A stretch of 64,000 nucleotides of DNA from an uncultured Clostridia bacterium (lineage in GTDB: Bacteria; Bacillota; Clostridia; Oscillospirales; Acutalibacteraceae). Each line of letters opens with the position of its first letter. The stretch's first letter is position 1. The translations under genes were made by a program, and so were the position numbers. The notes beneath the pieces are model-generated. The model made no database searches. It was given only the letters and a program-made list of their open reading frames with translations, and was not told the origin of the DNA. Of the stretch, positions 15,619-25,243 are shown piece by piece. The stretch covers positions 1 through 64,000 of the forward strand of contig CALWUY010000052.1 of assembly GCA_944384855.1 (NCBI GenBank), read 5' to 3'.

Positions 15619-16710
15619 TTACTTTAAAATATAAACTTCCATATTCCGTACACCGAAAGACTCACATGCGCTTTCCGATGTCAAAAATAAATCTATACCG
15701 TTAGGATATTTTTTAATAAAGCTTCCGGTATCCGCTGCAACGGCATATCCGTAAATATAGCTGCCGTCAGCCGATTTGATATAAAGCTTTGTTCCGTAAG
15801 GAATCACATCCGGATTAACCGCAATGTAGCCCGGTTTAGGCGCCACTCCGGTAGAACAGTTATTTCCGGTGTAGGTATACGCGGTAGCGCGCACCGTCAT
15901 TTTAGACTTGTAACTTACCGGATTGCCTTTGGAATCCAGCTCAATAGGACTTGACGGTTTTAGCCAGGAAATACTTTTAACATCATTACTTGTCTTTACT
16001 GCCTGGTTTGAAATTGCAGCCACTGCGGTTTTTGTGCCTACGATTTTTTTAGCGTTTACAGGCTGTTCTATAACGCTTGATGCAGTAACGGTTTTTTCTA
16101 CAGAAACACCGTTAACAAGTTTTTCAAGATATTCTACCTCTCTTACGCCTTCTGTTCCCTCTTTAAGTGTAGTAACACCTTTTAAAACACTTGAAGAATA
16201 AACCGTATCGGTAGAATAAGGAATAGTTTCCTTAGCTACTGTACTGATATAATTTATATCAGTATAATCGATATATACCGTACCGTCAATGACCGTATCG
16301 GCAGCAGGCTCTACAAAATCATATTCGTCAATGGTAAAACCGGCCTTAGTAAGTGCATCTTCCACCGTGCCGCCCGAAAAAGCAATTTCAAGCGTTTCAT
16401 CGGCATAGGTTATATAAACCGGATAGCTGTATTCTATTTCGACTGATGTGGTTCTTCCGTTAACAGATGTATTTATTATATTATAGCTGTTTGATTTAAG
16501 TTCAACATGAGAAAGAACATTTGTTACATTATTGCTTAATGTACGAACGGTATAGTTGTTTTCCCCGTCAAAGATATTTACGGTATAAATGGAAGAATTC
16601 AATAAAGTAACCGCCGCTACAGTCAAAGCGGTCATAACCGCTAAACAGCTTACGCGCATTTGCCTGCAGGACAGTACCCTCAGCAAATGATACTTTAATT
16701 TTTCTATCAT
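15619..16710 (-). CDS. YabE-like protein with DUF348, G5 and 3D domains
   Basis: A 363-residue exported cell-wall protein. A membrane or signal segment lies near residues 18-40. One clear DUF348 ubiquitin-like repeat follows (YITYADETLEIAFSGGTVED, about 98-150), preceded by a degenerate copy. A G5 domain (about 155-225) and a C-terminal 3D domain come next (MTVRATAYTYTG, then AADTGSFIKKYPNGIDLFL, about 270-363) with its three conserved Asp. The YabE/Rpf-like family is thought to cleave peptidoglycan; the 3D domain resembles lytic transglycosylases. It has a near-perfect promoter at 16754-16782 and its own terminator, so it is monocistronic. Confidence 0.9.
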   Translation of the reverse strand: MIEKLKYHLLRVLSCRQMRVSCLAVMTALTVAAVTLLNSSIYTVNIFDGENNYTVRTLSNNVTNVLSHVELKSNSYNIINTSVNGRTTSVEIEYSYPVYITYADETLEIAFSGGTVEDALTKAGFTIDEYDFVEPAADTVIDGTVYIDYTDINYISTVAKETIPYSTDTVYSSSVLKGVTTLKEGTEGVREVEYLEKLVNGVSVEKTVTASSVIEQPVNAKKIVGTKTAVAAISNQAVKTSNDVKSISWLKPSSPIELDSKGNPVSYKSKMTVRATAYTYTGNNCSTGVAPKPGYIAVNPDVIPYGTKLYIKSADGSYIYGYAVAADTGSFIKKYPNGIDLFLTSESACESFGVRNMEVYILK

Positions 16711-16753
16711 CCAATAACTCCTTCGTCTGACAAGTAATTTTCAAACCTGTGAT

Positions 16754-16782
16754 ATTATACTCAATGTTTTCAACTATGTCAA
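16754..16782 (-). promoter_or_regulatory. Sigma-A promoter of the YabE-like gene
   Basis: Read leftward: TTGACA at 16782-16777, 17 bp, TATAAT at 16759-16754, both fully consensus, about 44 nt before the start codon. Confidence 0.85.
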
Positions 16783-17226
16783 AGTTTCAAAAACGTATAG
16801 TTTTGGTTAAATTGCTTAAAAAATCCTTGAAATCTAAAAAGTTACAAAGCTGTAACCTTTTAAAAAGCAGAAAATATTCCCATTTAATGACATTTGAGTT
16901 GTGCAATATAACAAAATTGACACCTTGAAACCGCCAGGATATGCATGTACTTGCTTTTTAATACAAAAGCTTGTGTGTTTTTATTATTTTTCGACAGCCT
17001 GATACTAAATATCGTGTATATAAATTAATTAAATACTTTACTTTAATTGCAGTTTATGATATATTAATAAGGATGTATTTCATTCATAATAAATATATTA
17101 CATACACTGCTAATAATATTACACCCTTGTCCGATTTTATTCATAATAATAATGTATGTTCAGCTAAGGCTGTTATATAAATAAGAATTCTCTTGAAATT
17201 TCAAGGGGTAAAACGGAGGAAGTAAA
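16783..17226 (+). promoter_or_regulatory. 444-bp AT-rich intergenic region with two candidate promoters
   Basis: No gene is visible. Candidate plus-strand promoters are TTGACA (16917-16922) with TATGCA (16940-16945), and TTTACT (17037-17042) with TATATT (17060-17065), both with 17-bp spacers. A 6-bp hairpin GTTACA/TGTAAC at 16841-16856 is flanked by A/T runs on both sides. CTTGAAATTTCAAG near 17193-17206 is a perfect palindrome just before the uraA ribosome site and could be an operator. The motifs ATTCATAATAA recur near 17090 and 17140. I do not recognise a riboswitch. Confidence 0.4.
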
Positions 17227-18609
17227 ATGAAGCTCTATTTTGATGTTGAGGACAAACCTAAATTCGGACACCTTATAGTGTTCGCCATACAGCAGCTACT
17301 TGCGATTATGGCTGCCACATTAGTCGTACCGGTGATAGTCAACGGAAACATAGGACTTACAGGCGATGACGCTATGAGTACAGCCGCCGCCCTGTTCGGC
17401 GCGGGTGTAGGCACACTTGTCTATGTACTTTTCACCAAAGCCAAAAGTCCTGTATTCTTAGGCTCATCATTTGCCTTTTTAGGCTCTATGACAGCAGCTT
17501 TTGCCGGAGCGGTCAGCGTTGCGGTAGGCTATCTGGGGCTTATTATAGGTGCGTTTTTCGCTGGACTGGTATATACTGTTATTGCAATCATCGTGAAATT
17601 TGTAGGGGTTGGCTGGATAAACAGGCTTATGCCTGCCGTAGTTATAGGTCCTACAGTTGCAATAATCGGTCTTTCGCTTGCAGGCAACGCTATAAGCGAT
17701 CTTCAAAAAACAAATGTAGAGGGCGGTTCTCCTCTTATAGCTATACTCTGCGGTATAATCGCCCTTATAGTAGTAACCGTTTGCTCTACATACGGCAAAA
17801 AAACACTTAAGCTTATTCCGTTTATTATCGGAATACTGTCCGGATTTGCAGTAGCTGCAATATTCACCTTGATCGGAAACGCCGCTGATATAGACGCTCT
17901 TAAAATAGCAGATTTCTCACCTCTCACTAATCTTGTATCGGACGGTGTCAGCATCAATACCTTCTTTACCGTACCTAAATTCACATTCCAAACCGCAATA
18001 GGCGGATTTAAGGAAATCGATGCATCATATATAGGCACCGTAGCCGTAGCATACATTCCCGTTGCGTTTGTTGTGTTCGCTGAGCATATTGCCGATCACA
18101 AAAATATTTCTTCTATCATTGAAAGAGATCTTCTCAGCAGCCCCGGACTCCACAGAACACTGCTCGGAGACGGTGTCGGTTCTATGGCGGGCGCGTTTTT
18201 CGGCGGCTGCCCGAATACCACCTACGGAGAATCAGTCGCTTGTGTAGCAATCACCAGAAACGCTTCGGTTGTAACAATAATCGCTGCTGCAATCGGCGCA
18301 ATACTTATTTCATTCCTTTCTCCTTTCGTAGCCTTTGTAAACGCCATCCCGTCCTGCGTTATGGGCGGCGTATGTATGGCGCTTTACGGATTTATAGCGG
18401 TAAGCGGACTTAAAATGGTCCAGCTTGTGGATCTCAACGAAAACAGAAACCTGTTTGTTGTATCAACCATACTTATTGCCGGTATCGGCGGTCTTACAGT
18501 CACTTTCGGCAAGATAACCATTACTTCAATCGCAGCAGCTCTGATACTGGGTATAATAGTAAATGTTATTCTTTCGGGAAAGAAAACCGCTGAATACACC
18601 GAGGAATAA
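17227..18609 (+). CDS. NCS2-family uracil-type permease
   Basis: A 460-residue, 14-segment transporter of the nucleobase-cation symporter 2 family. SPVFLGSSFAFLGSM, MPAVVIGPTVAIIGLSLA, AEHIADHKNISSIIERDL and the signature GGCPNTTYGESVACVAIT match UraA. The Glu in AEHI and in TYGES are the uracil-coordinating positions in UraA, which favours uracil over xanthine or urate, whose carriers have different residues there. It imports the base with protons across the cytoplasmic membrane. ACGGAGG lies 7 nt before the ATG. No pyrimidine genes lie nearby. Confidence 0.88.
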   Translation: MKLYFDVEDKPKFGHLIVFAIQQLLAIMAATLVVPVIVNGNIGLTGDDAMSTAAALFGAGVGTLVYVLFTKAKSPVFLGSSFAFLGSMTAAFAGAVSVAVGYLGLIIGAFFAGLVYTVIAIIVKFVGVGWINRLMPAVVIGPTVAIIGLSLAGNAISDLQKTNVEGGSPLIAILCGIIALIVVTVCSTYGKKTLKLIPFIIGILSGFAVAAIFTLIGNAADIDALKIADFSPLTNLVSDGVSINTFFTVPKFTFQTAIGGFKEIDASYIGTVAVAYIPVAFVVFAEHIADHKNISSIIERDLLSSPGLHRTLLGDGVGSMAGAFFGGCPNTTYGESVACVAITRNASVVTIIAAAIGAILISFLSPFVAFVNAIPSCVMGGVCMALYGFIAVSGLKMVQLVDLNENRNLFVVSTILIAGIGGLTVTFGKITITSIAAALILGIIVNVILSGKKTAEYTEE

Positions 18610-18629
18610 AACGATTAATATATTAACAC

Positions 18630-18660
18630 AAAGCGCCGGCTTAATGCCGGCGCTTTACTG
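18630..18660 (+). terminator. Terminator of the uracil permease gene
   Basis: AAAGCGCCGGC (18630-18640) pairs with GCCGGCGCTTT (18646-18656); only a short T-stretch follows. Confidence 0.75.
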
Positions 18661-18693
18661 TTCTATGTCGTATATTCGGTTTTACTTACTTGT

Positions 18694-18720
18694 AAAAAAC
18701 TGCCGGCAAAACCGGCAGTT
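18694..18720 (-). terminator. Terminator of the potABCD operon
   Basis: Read leftward: AACTGCCGG (18720-18712) pairs with CCGGCAGTT (18707-18699) and runs into T6. It lies 45 nt past the potD stop. Confidence 0.85.
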
Positions 18721-18764
18721 CTATGCTTCTGCTAAAAGCGCATCAAAACTTTTTAAATAACTTA

Positions 18765-19868
18765 TCAGTACAGCTTTATATCGTTCCAGAGCATTTCATA
18801 CTTTTTACGGGTCTCACTGTCTATATCATGAAAATACTGAACCTCAGGCATTTCATCTTCGGCAGGATACAGTATTGGATTTTGATAGTAGTAATAATCT
18901 TCGTTGTTTATAACCGCGGTATTGGGAGAAGCGTAGCCGATATACTCCGCATTTGCGGTGGCAATGTCAGGCTCTAAAAGGAAGTTTATATACATAAGCG
19001 CCGCTTCGTAATTCTCCGCATTTTTAAGGACACATACAGAATCCATAAATATGTTGGTGCCTTCTTCCGGATAGAAGAATTTAAGATCCGCATTGTTCTC
19101 AAGCATTGTCAGATAATCTCCGGCATAATAAGGGGCAATTGAGGCTTCTCCGGTTTCCATCTTGCTGTAAATTTCATCCATGACATACCCCTGTAAATTT
19201 GCCTTGCCCTGTTTCAGAAGCTCCGCCGCCTCTTCCCAGTCAGCTTCATTAGTGGTATTAACATCCTGTCCCAGTATCATCTGAGCCGTCATAAACGCGT
19301 CGCGCGGATTATTGAAGTTAAGGGTCATATCCTTGTACTTTTCATCCCACAGAACCTTCCAGGAATGATCTATTTCCCCTACCTGTGCGCTGTTGTAGAT
19401 TATACCTACCATACCCACGCTGTAAGGAACCGAATATTTATTGTCCGGATCAAAGAATATATTTTTATACTGACTGTCGATTAAATCATAGTTTGTTATC
19501 TTTGACATATCAAGTTCTGCCAGCATATCTTCCTTGACCATCCGCTCTATCATATAATCTGACGGAACTACTATGTCGTAATTCACACCGCCGTTTTTCA
19601 GCTGTGAATACATGGTCTCGTTGCTTTCGAAAGTCAGGTAATTTACCTCAATTCCGGTTAATTTTTCAAATTCACGGTTTATATCCATGCTGTCCTCAGA
19701 ACCGTCTGAAATATATTCGCCCCAATTGTAAACCGTAAGCGTTGTTCCCTCCAGATCCCGGGTATACTCGCCTCTCAAATCAAGATCGGCATATTGATAG
19801 CCGCACCCCGATAACAAAAGGCCCAAAAGCATGCATACACAAACAACAACACTTGAAATTTTTTTCAT
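18765..19868 (-). CDS. potD: Spermidine/putrescine-binding lipoprotein PotD
   Basis: A 367-residue substrate-binding protein of the polyamine ABC transporter. The N-terminal signal ends in the lipobox LLSGC with Cys22 as lipid anchor. The mature part has the PotD/PotF fold: LTVYNWGEYI start, NYDIVVPSDYMIERM, YSVPYSVGMVGIIYN and NAENYEAALMYINFLLEP. It captures polyamines outside the membrane and delivers them to PotBC. It is the last gene of potABCD, 61 nt after potC, with AAGGAATC before the ATG and a strong terminator downstream. Confidence 0.93.
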   Translation of the reverse strand: MKKISSVVVCVCMLLGLLLSGCGYQYADLDLRGEYTRDLEGTTLTVYNWGEYISDGSEDSMDINREFEKLTGIEVNYLTFESNETMYSQLKNGGVNYDIVVPSDYMIERMVKEDMLAELDMSKITNYDLIDSQYKNIFFDPDNKYSVPYSVGMVGIIYNSAQVGEIDHSWKVLWDEKYKDMTLNFNNPRDAFMTAQMILGQDVNTTNEADWEEAAELLKQGKANLQGYVMDEIYSKMETGEASIAPYYAGDYLTMLENNADLKFFYPEEGTNIFMDSVCVLKNAENYEAALMYINFLLEPDIATANAEYIGYASPNTAVINNEDYYYYQNPILYPAEDEMPEVQYFHDIDSETRKKYEMLWNDIKLY

Positions 19869-19929
19869 TTTTTGATTCCTTCCTTATAAAATATAATTAT
19901 ATAAATATTTTTATTAGACTGAAAATATT

Positions 19930-20739
19930 TTAAACTTGTCTGACTGGCATTTTGCGCTTTTCATTTTTGGTTTGTATCATATTATAAAGTATAAGCAGCA
20001 CAAACACCGCCACAAATATTATCGTAGACAGCGCATAAGCGTCCGGCTTTACCGATTTTTTGGTCATACTGTAAATTATGATAGGCAGGGTCTGATAATG
20101 TCCGCAGGTGAAATAGCTTATTACAAAATCGTCAAGCGACAAAGTAAATGCCATAATAAATCCGGTAATTATTCCGGTCGATATTGAAGGCATTATTACT
20201 TTGAAAAACGCCTGTACCGGATTGCACCCGAGATCAAGCGCCGCTTCACGCAAATTGGAATTTGTCTGCCTCAGTTTTGGAAGTACAGACAATATAACAT
20301 ACGGAAGATTAAACGTGATATGGGCAATAAGCACCGTAAAAAAACCCAGAGACTCTTTCAAACCTATAATCTTACCTATAAATATAAACAGCAGCATAAG
20401 AGAAATTCCGGTAACTATATCGGCATTCATCATGGGAATCTGGGTTACCGACATAATCGCCTTTTTTGAAAATTTATTGCGTATTGCCGTAATGCCTACC
20501 GCGGCCGCCGTGCCGAGCACCGTTGAAATTACCGCTGACATTACCGCTATTATCAGGGTATGCTCCAGTGCGTTAAGCATAAGCGTATCCGAGACAAGCC
20601 CTGTATACCAGTCAAGCGAAAATCCCTCAAAAACCCAAACACTGCTGGATGAGTTGAAAGAAAAAACAATCATTACCGCTACCGGAGCGTACAGAAAGAA
20701 AATAATCAGCGCTATATAAATACGGGCAAGTGCTTTCAT
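19930..20739 (-). CDS. potC: Polyamine ABC transporter permease PotC
   Basis: A 269-residue membrane permease with six predicted segments. The cytoplasmic coupling motif EAALDLGCNPVQAFFKVIMPSISTGIITG (EAA loop) contacts the PotA ATPase. FEGFSLDWYTGL near residue 38 is typical of PotC/PotI. Its ATG overlaps the potB stop by 4 nt. It pairs with PotB to form the channel. Confidence 0.93.
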   Translation of the reverse strand: MKALARIYIALIIFFLYAPVAVMIVFSFNSSSSVWVFEGFSLDWYTGLVSDTLMLNALEHTLIIAVMSAVISTVLGTAAAVGITAIRNKFSKKAIMSVTQIPMMNADIVTGISLMLLFIFIGKIIGLKESLGFFTVLIAHITFNLPYVILSVLPKLRQTNSNLREAALDLGCNPVQAFFKVIMPSISTGIITGFIMAFTLSLDDFVISYFTCGHYQTLPIIIYSMTKKSVKPDAYALSTIIFVAVFVLLILYNMIQTKNEKRKMPVRQV

Positions 20740-21593
20740 ACTATCACACCTCCGTCATCTTCATCGCTGAACCGGTTCATTATAAACAGGCATACAAGAA
20801 TGATGCACATCAAAAGCAGCGATATTGCCGATGCAACATTGTAATAGTCGGGTCCTAAATTGAACAGATACTCTATCGCGTCGCCTATAAGCATGGTCTT
20901 GTTGCCGCCGAGTTTCTGCGATATATAAAACGTGCTGACACTCGGTACAAAAACCATAGTGATTCCGGATATTATTCCGGGACGCGTTAGCGGAAATATT
21001 ACCCTTCTGAACTTAGTAAAAGCATTTGAGCCTAAATCCTCCGCCGCCTCTAACAGAGATTTATCCAGCTTTGACATTACCGAATAAATCGGGAGAATCA
21101 TGTACGGAATAAAATCATATACCATTCCCAATATAACGGCCCCCGGATTGTACATAAGCTTAAGCGGCCCTATACCGAGTTTTCCCAGAAAACTGTTTAT
21201 AAGTCCGGTATTTGACAGAATGGTTATCCATGAATATGTGCGTATAAGAAAGTTCATCCACATAGGTATCATAACTATGAGCATAAGCATACGCTGTGAG
21301 CTTATTTTGAGCTTTGTCATAAAATAAGCCATGGGGTACGCTAAAATCAGGGTTATGACCGTCGCCGCCGCGGCATAAACAATAGATATTAAAAAAGCGG
21401 TTTTATATTTGCCTATTTCACTGATATTTGCAAATGTGAATCCTCCGTCGGTATCGGTGAAGGCAAAATAAATCATAAGTATAAGCGGTACTATAATAAA
21501 TATAGCCGACCACACTATGTAAGGAGCCGCAACCAGCCTGCTGCCAAATGATTTTTTATTCAACGCTCGCTTCCTCCTCAACATAATCGGCAT
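20736..21593 (-). CDS. potB: Polyamine ABC transporter permease PotB
   Basis: A 285-residue permease with about six membrane segments and the EAA loop [29 protein letters not shown]. It forms the heterodimeric channel with PotC. The start overlaps the end of potA by 38 nt if the ATG at 21593 is used, or 29 nt from the ATG three codons later; both give a basic N-terminus before the first segment. The overlap indicates coupled translation. Confidence 0.93.
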   Translation of the reverse strand: MPIMLRRKRALNKKSFGSRLVAAPYIVWSAIFIIVPLILMIYFAFTDTDGGFTFANISEIGKYKTAFLISIVYAAAATVITLILAYPMAYFMTKLKISSQRMLMLIVMIPMWMNFLIRTYSWITILSNTGLINSFLGKLGIGPLKLMYNPGAVILGMVYDFIPYMILPIYSVMSKLDKSLLEAAEDLGSNAFTKFRRVIFPLTRPGIISGITMVFVPSVSTFYISQKLGGNKTMLIGDAIEYLFNLGPDYYNVASAISLLLMCIILVCLFIMNRFSDEDDGGVIV

Positions 21594-22692
21594 CGGAAAG
21601 AAGATCTATTTCCTCGCTGTAGCTTGAATAATCGCCGTAAAGACCCGAATACTGACTCTTTTTCATAATATGGATAGCGTCCGGTTCTATGAACAGCCCT
21701 ACTTCCTCGCCCTCACCGTGCTCATCGGTGGTCTGTATCATCCATTTGAAACCGCCTATGTCCACTATTATCTCGTAATGAACTCCGAGGAATGAAACCG
21801 AGGTAACAGTACCTTTAAGCATTCCTTTTTCGGGCTCGACAATATCCACATCTTCGGGACGCACTACTACATCGACCTGCTCATTCGGAGAAAATCCTTT
21901 GTCGAGACATTCAAATCTCTGTCCTGAAAACTCAACGTAAAAATCACGGATCATCTTTCCGTCGACAATATTCGACTCACCTATAAAATCGGCCACAAAT
22001 GCGTTCTGGGGCTCGTTGTATATATCCTGCGGTGTTCCCACCTGCTGAATTTTTCCGCCGTCCATAACAACTACACGGTCAGACATGGTAAGAGCTTCCT
22101 CCTGATCGTGGGTAACAAAAATAAAGGTTATTTCCAGCTGTTCCTGAATCTTTTTCAGTTCTTTCTGCATATCCTTGCGCAGCTTCAGATCAAGCGCGGC
22201 AAGCGGTTCGTCAAGCAGCAGCACACGCGGACGGTTAGCAATTGCCCGGGCAATTGCAACCCTCTGCTGCTGCCCTCCCGAAAGAGTTTCAACATTACGC
22301 TTCTCAAGCCCGGTAAGATTGACAAGGCTCAGCATTTCGTTTACTTTTTCCTTTATTTCCTTTTCGGGAAGTTTCTTTATTCTCAGTCCGAAAGCAATGT
22401 TTTCATAAACATTCAGATGAGGAAAAAGCGCATAGCGCTGAAAAATCGTATTTACCTGTCTTTTGTATGCCGGCACGTCATTTATCCTTTTTCCGTCAAA
22501 AATAACGTCACCTTCATCCGGAACCAAAAATCCCGCTATAAGACGCAGTGTCGTAGTCTTTCCGCAGCCGGACGGACCTAACAGGGTAATAAATTCTTTA
22601 TCTTTTATATCAAGACTGAAACCGTCAAGTATTTTTTCACCGTCAAAGGCTACCGATATGTCTTTTAATTCCACTATATTTTCCCTATTCAT
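21556..22692 (-). CDS. potA: Polyamine ABC transporter ATPase PotA
   Basis: A 378-residue ABC ATPase: Walker [13 protein letters not shown]-loop, signature [14 protein letters not shown], Walker [13 protein letters not shown] and switch His in VTHDQEEA. The C-terminal TOBE domain (about 280-350, [10 protein letters not shown]) is typical of PotA. An acidic tail of about 30 residues is an extra. The ATG at 22692 is preferred because AAAGGGGG lies 8 nt upstream; the in-frame GTG at 22716 lies before that site. Confidence 0.94.
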   Translation of the reverse strand: MNRENIVELKDISVAFDGEKILDGFSLDIKDKEFITLLGPSGCGKTTTLRLIAGFLVPDEGDVIFDGKRINDVPAYKRQVNTIFQRYALFPHLNVYENIAFGLRIKKLPEKEIKEKVNEMLSLVNLTGLEKRNVETLSGGQQQRVAIARAIANRPRVLLLDEPLAALDLKLRKDMQKELKKIQEQLEITFIFVTHDQEEALTMSDRVVVMDGGKIQQVGTPQDIYNEPQNAFVADFIGESNIVDGKMIRDFYVEFSGQRFECLDKGFSPNEQVDVVVRPEDVDIVEPEKGMLKGTVTSVSFLGVHYEIIVDIGGFKWMIQTTDEHGEGEEVGLFIEPDAIHIMKKSQYSGLYGDYSSYSEEIDLLSDADYVEEEASVE

Positions 22693-22734
22693 AAAGGCAT
22701 CCCCCTTTTGTGACACAATTACATATCAGATTAA

Positions 22735-22763
22735 AATATACATTGAAAAGTCTCAAATGTCAA
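22735..22763 (-). promoter_or_regulatory. Promoter of the potABCD operon
   Basis: Read leftward: TTGACA at 22763-22758, 17 bp, TATATT at 22740-22735, about 43 nt before the potA ATG. The remaining 22764-22924 is AT-rich and shows nothing else. Confidence 0.75.
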
Positions 22764-22924
22764 GACAGTTTTATATTTTTTCAACATTTTCCGCAAAAAA
22801 ACGCAACCCAATTTAAAAAAACTTTAAAATACTCGCATTTACTCTTAAATGCTCTTATTTATTCAAAATATGAATTTTTTAAATTTTAACAGCTTTTTAA
22901 CGGCGCCTGACAGCCAAAAAACTG

Positions 22925-22953
22925 TTGCGAAATTATATAATATATGATAAAAT
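22925..22953 (+). promoter_or_regulatory. Promoter of the ruvCAB run
   Basis: TTGCGA at 22925-22930, 17 bp, TAAAAT at 22948-22953, 35 nt before ruvC. No LexA box (CGAAC-N4-GTTCG) is present here, so SOS control is not evident. Confidence 0.6.
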
Positions 22954-22987
22954 ATAATGAATTATTGTGTTTTGAAAGGCGGTAAAA

Positions 22988-23494
22988 ATGCGGATTTTAG
23001 GCATCGACCCTGGTTATGCTATAGTCGGATACGGCATTATCGACTACAACGGCGGCAGTTTTTCAATCGTAAGCCACGGAGCAGTCACCACCTGTGCCGG
23101 AGAAGATTTCCCAAAAAGACTTAAATGCATATATGATGATTTGATTTTTTTAATAGACAAATACCGTCCCGAATGTATTTCTATAGAACGTCTTTACTTC
23201 AACACCAATACCGCTACCGCTATCGACGTGGCTCAGGCGCGGGGAGTAATTGTGCTGGCGGCCGAAACAAAAGGACTTGAAATCAACGAATATACGCCTT
23301 TACAGGTAAAACAGTCGGTTACGGGTTACGGCAGAGCTCAAAAGCATCAGGTAATGGATATGGTAAAGAGTCTGCTTAAACTCAAAGCTGTTCCCAAACC
23401 GGATGACACCGCCGACGCTTTAGCTCTCGCGATATGCCATGCTCATTATCAGGGTTCAGTCTACTCTAAAATTTATACGGAGGCAAAAAGATGA
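22988..23494 (+). CDS. ruvC: Holliday junction resolvase RuvC
   Basis: A 168-residue endonuclease that cuts four-way junctions. The RNase H-like fold shows the catalytic acids in GIDPGYAIVGYG (Asp7), SIERLYFNTN (Glu) and KPDDTADALALAICH (paired Asp). Length is normal. It starts at ATG with AAAGGCGG upstream and overlaps ruvA by 4 nt. Confidence 0.97.
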   Translation: MRILGIDPGYAIVGYGIIDYNGGSFSIVSHGAVTTCAGEDFPKRLKCIYDDLIFLIDKYRPECISIERLYFNTNTATAIDVAQARGVIVLAAETKGLEINEYTPLQVKQSVTGYGRAQKHQVMDMVKSLLKLKAVPKPDDTADALALAICHAHYQGSVYSKIYTEAKR

Positions 23495-24093
23495 TAGCTT
23501 CTCTAAGAGGTACTCTTATTTTCAAGGATAATTCCACCGCAGTAGTTGAATGCGGCGGCATAGGATTCAAATGCTTTGTCACCCGCAACACATTAGACAA
23601 GCTGCCTTCGCCCGGCAACGAGGTTTTTCTGCACACCTTTATGTCGGTAAGGGAAGACGCTATGGATTTATACGGTTTCATAGATTCTGAAGAACTTGAG
23701 GTATTCAGGCTTATAACTTCCGTAAACGGCGTCGGAGCTAAAATAGGCTTGTCACTGCTTTCGGATCTTTCCGCATCCAAAATAATGCTCAGCATCGCAA
23801 GCAACGATCCCAAATCTCTTACCGCCGCAAGCGGAGTAGGAATAAAGCTCGCACAAAGAATCATACTTGAACTCAAAGAAAAAGTAGGAAGCATCCAATC
23901 AGCGAACGGCGCGGAACTTTCGGCTGTCGGAAACACTGTTTCAGATTCCGCCACAGCGGAAGCAGTAGAAGCGCTGGTGGCGCTCGGATACACAAAAGGC
24001 GAAGCATCGCTTGCCGTCGCGAGACTGGATTCAAATCTTCCGGCAGACGAGCTCATAAAACAGGCGCTTAAAGCGCTGGCGAGGAGGCTGTAA
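23491..24093 (+). CDS. ruvA: Holliday junction branch-migration protein RuvA
   Basis: A 200-residue protein that binds the junction as a tetramer and loads RuvB. The N-terminal OB fold starts MIASLRGTLIFKDNSTAVVE-like. Two helix-hairpin-helix motifs follow (LITSVNGVGAKIGLSLLSDL and LTAASGVGIKLAQRIILELKEK), and domain III at the C-terminus (AVEALVALGYTKGEASLAV) contacts RuvB. It is coupled to ruvC (ATGA) and separated from ruvB by 3 nt. Confidence 0.97.
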   Translation: MIASLRGTLIFKDNSTAVVECGGIGFKCFVTRNTLDKLPSPGNEVFLHTFMSVREDAMDLYGFIDSEELEVFRLITSVNGVGAKIGLSLLSDLSASKIMLSIASNDPKSLTAASGVGIKLAQRIILELKEKVGSIQSANGAELSAVGNTVSDSATAEAVEALVALGYTKGEASLAVARLDSNLPADELIKQALKALARRL

Positions 24094-24096
24094 TCA

Positions 24097-25140
24097 ATGA
24101 TCGAACAGGAAATGGATTTTGAAAACCGTATAGTATCTCCTGATTACAGCGCTTCACAGGATGAAGCGGAGCTTTCGCTGAGGCCTAAATCGCTTGACGA
24201 GTATATAGGACAGGAGAAAGTCAAGGAAAACCTCAGAATATATATAACCGCCGCCTGTCAGCGAAAGGAATCGCTCGACCATGTTTTGCTTTACGGGCCT
24301 CCTGGGCTCGGCAAAACCACCCTTGCGGGAATCATCGCGCGGGAAATGGGAGTAAACCTTCGTGTCACATCGGGGCCGGCAATAGAGAAACAGGGCGATC
24401 TTGTAGCTATTCTCACATCACTTGAAGAAGGCGATGTGCTTTTTATAGATGAAATCCACCGTTTGTCACGCAATGTGGAAGAAATTCTTTATCCTGCCAT
24501 GGAGGATTTTTCGCTTGATATTATAATCGGAAAAGGTCCTTCGGCGCGTTCAATAAGGCTTGATGTGCCTCATTTTACCCTTGTGGGCGCCACAACCCGC
24601 TCTGGACAGCTTACGGCGCCTCTCAGAGACCGTTTCGGCGTACTTATGAGGCTTGAACTTTATACACCCGAGCAGCTGGCGGAAATAGTAATGCGCTCAG
24701 CGGGAATTTTAGGCATTCCGATTGACCGTGACGGCGCTTTGGAAATTGCTTCCCGCTCAAGAGGAACTCCGCGTATAGCAAACCGTCTGCTCAAAAGGGT
24801 AAGAGATATAGCTCAGGTCGAGTTTGACGGTAAAATAAACGAAAAGACCGCTTCGGCGGCGCTTTCAAGGTTTGAGATTGACGAGCTGGGGCTTGACGAT
24901 TTTGACCGGAAAATGCTTCAAACCATAATAGTCAATTACTCCGGGGGGCCTGTAGGACTGGATACACTTGCCGCCGCAATAGGCGAGGAATCCGTAACAA
25001 TAGAAGACGTTTACGAGCCTTATCTTATGCAGATAGGGTTCCTGACCCGGACGGCGCGCGGAAGATGCGTGACTAAGCTTGCCTACGACCATTTGGGTAT
25101 ACAGTTCGGGACAGAAAGCGCGCAGCAGACAATGTTCTGA
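24097..25140 (+). CDS. ruvB: Holliday junction branch-migration ATPase RuvB
   Basis: A 347-residue AAA+ motor that drives branch migration with RuvA. Walker [13 protein letters not shown], Walker [11 protein letters not shown], sensor 1 LVGATTRSG, arginine finger near PLRDRFG, then a winged-helix domain ([32 protein letters not shown]). The position directly behind ruvA and the full length leave no doubt. 103 nt follow before the methyltransferase start. Confidence 0.98.
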   Translation: MIEQEMDFENRIVSPDYSASQDEAELSLRPKSLDEYIGQEKVKENLRIYITAACQRKESLDHVLLYGPPGLGKTTLAGIIAREMGVNLRVTSGPAIEKQGDLVAILTSLEEGDVLFIDEIHRLSRNVEEILYPAMEDFSLDIIIGKGPSARSIRLDVPHFTLVGATTRSGQLTAPLRDRFGVLMRLELYTPEQLAEIVMRSAGILGIPIDRDGALEIASRSRGTPRIANRLLKRVRDIAQVEFDGKINEKTASAALSRFEIDELGLDDFDRKMLQTIIVNYSGGPVGLDTLAAAIGEESVTIEDVYEPYLMQIGFLTRTARGRCVTKLAYDHLGIQFGTESAQQTMF

Positions 25141-25243
25141 AAACCGATACACGGACATTGATATTATATAAAATGACACAAAAAAACAGCTACAAACTAT
25201 TTTAAGTCCGACAGAATTGTTTTTGCCGGCAAAAGGATATTAT

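Noticed and set aside
17066..17226. Purine-type or other riboswitch before the uracil permease
   Set aside because: The conserved junction and loop sequences of known purine riboswitches are absent and no stable multi-stem fold was found by eye.
22764..22987. SOS control of ruvCAB
   Set aside because: No CGAAC-N4-GTTCG box is present in the region, unlike at lexA.
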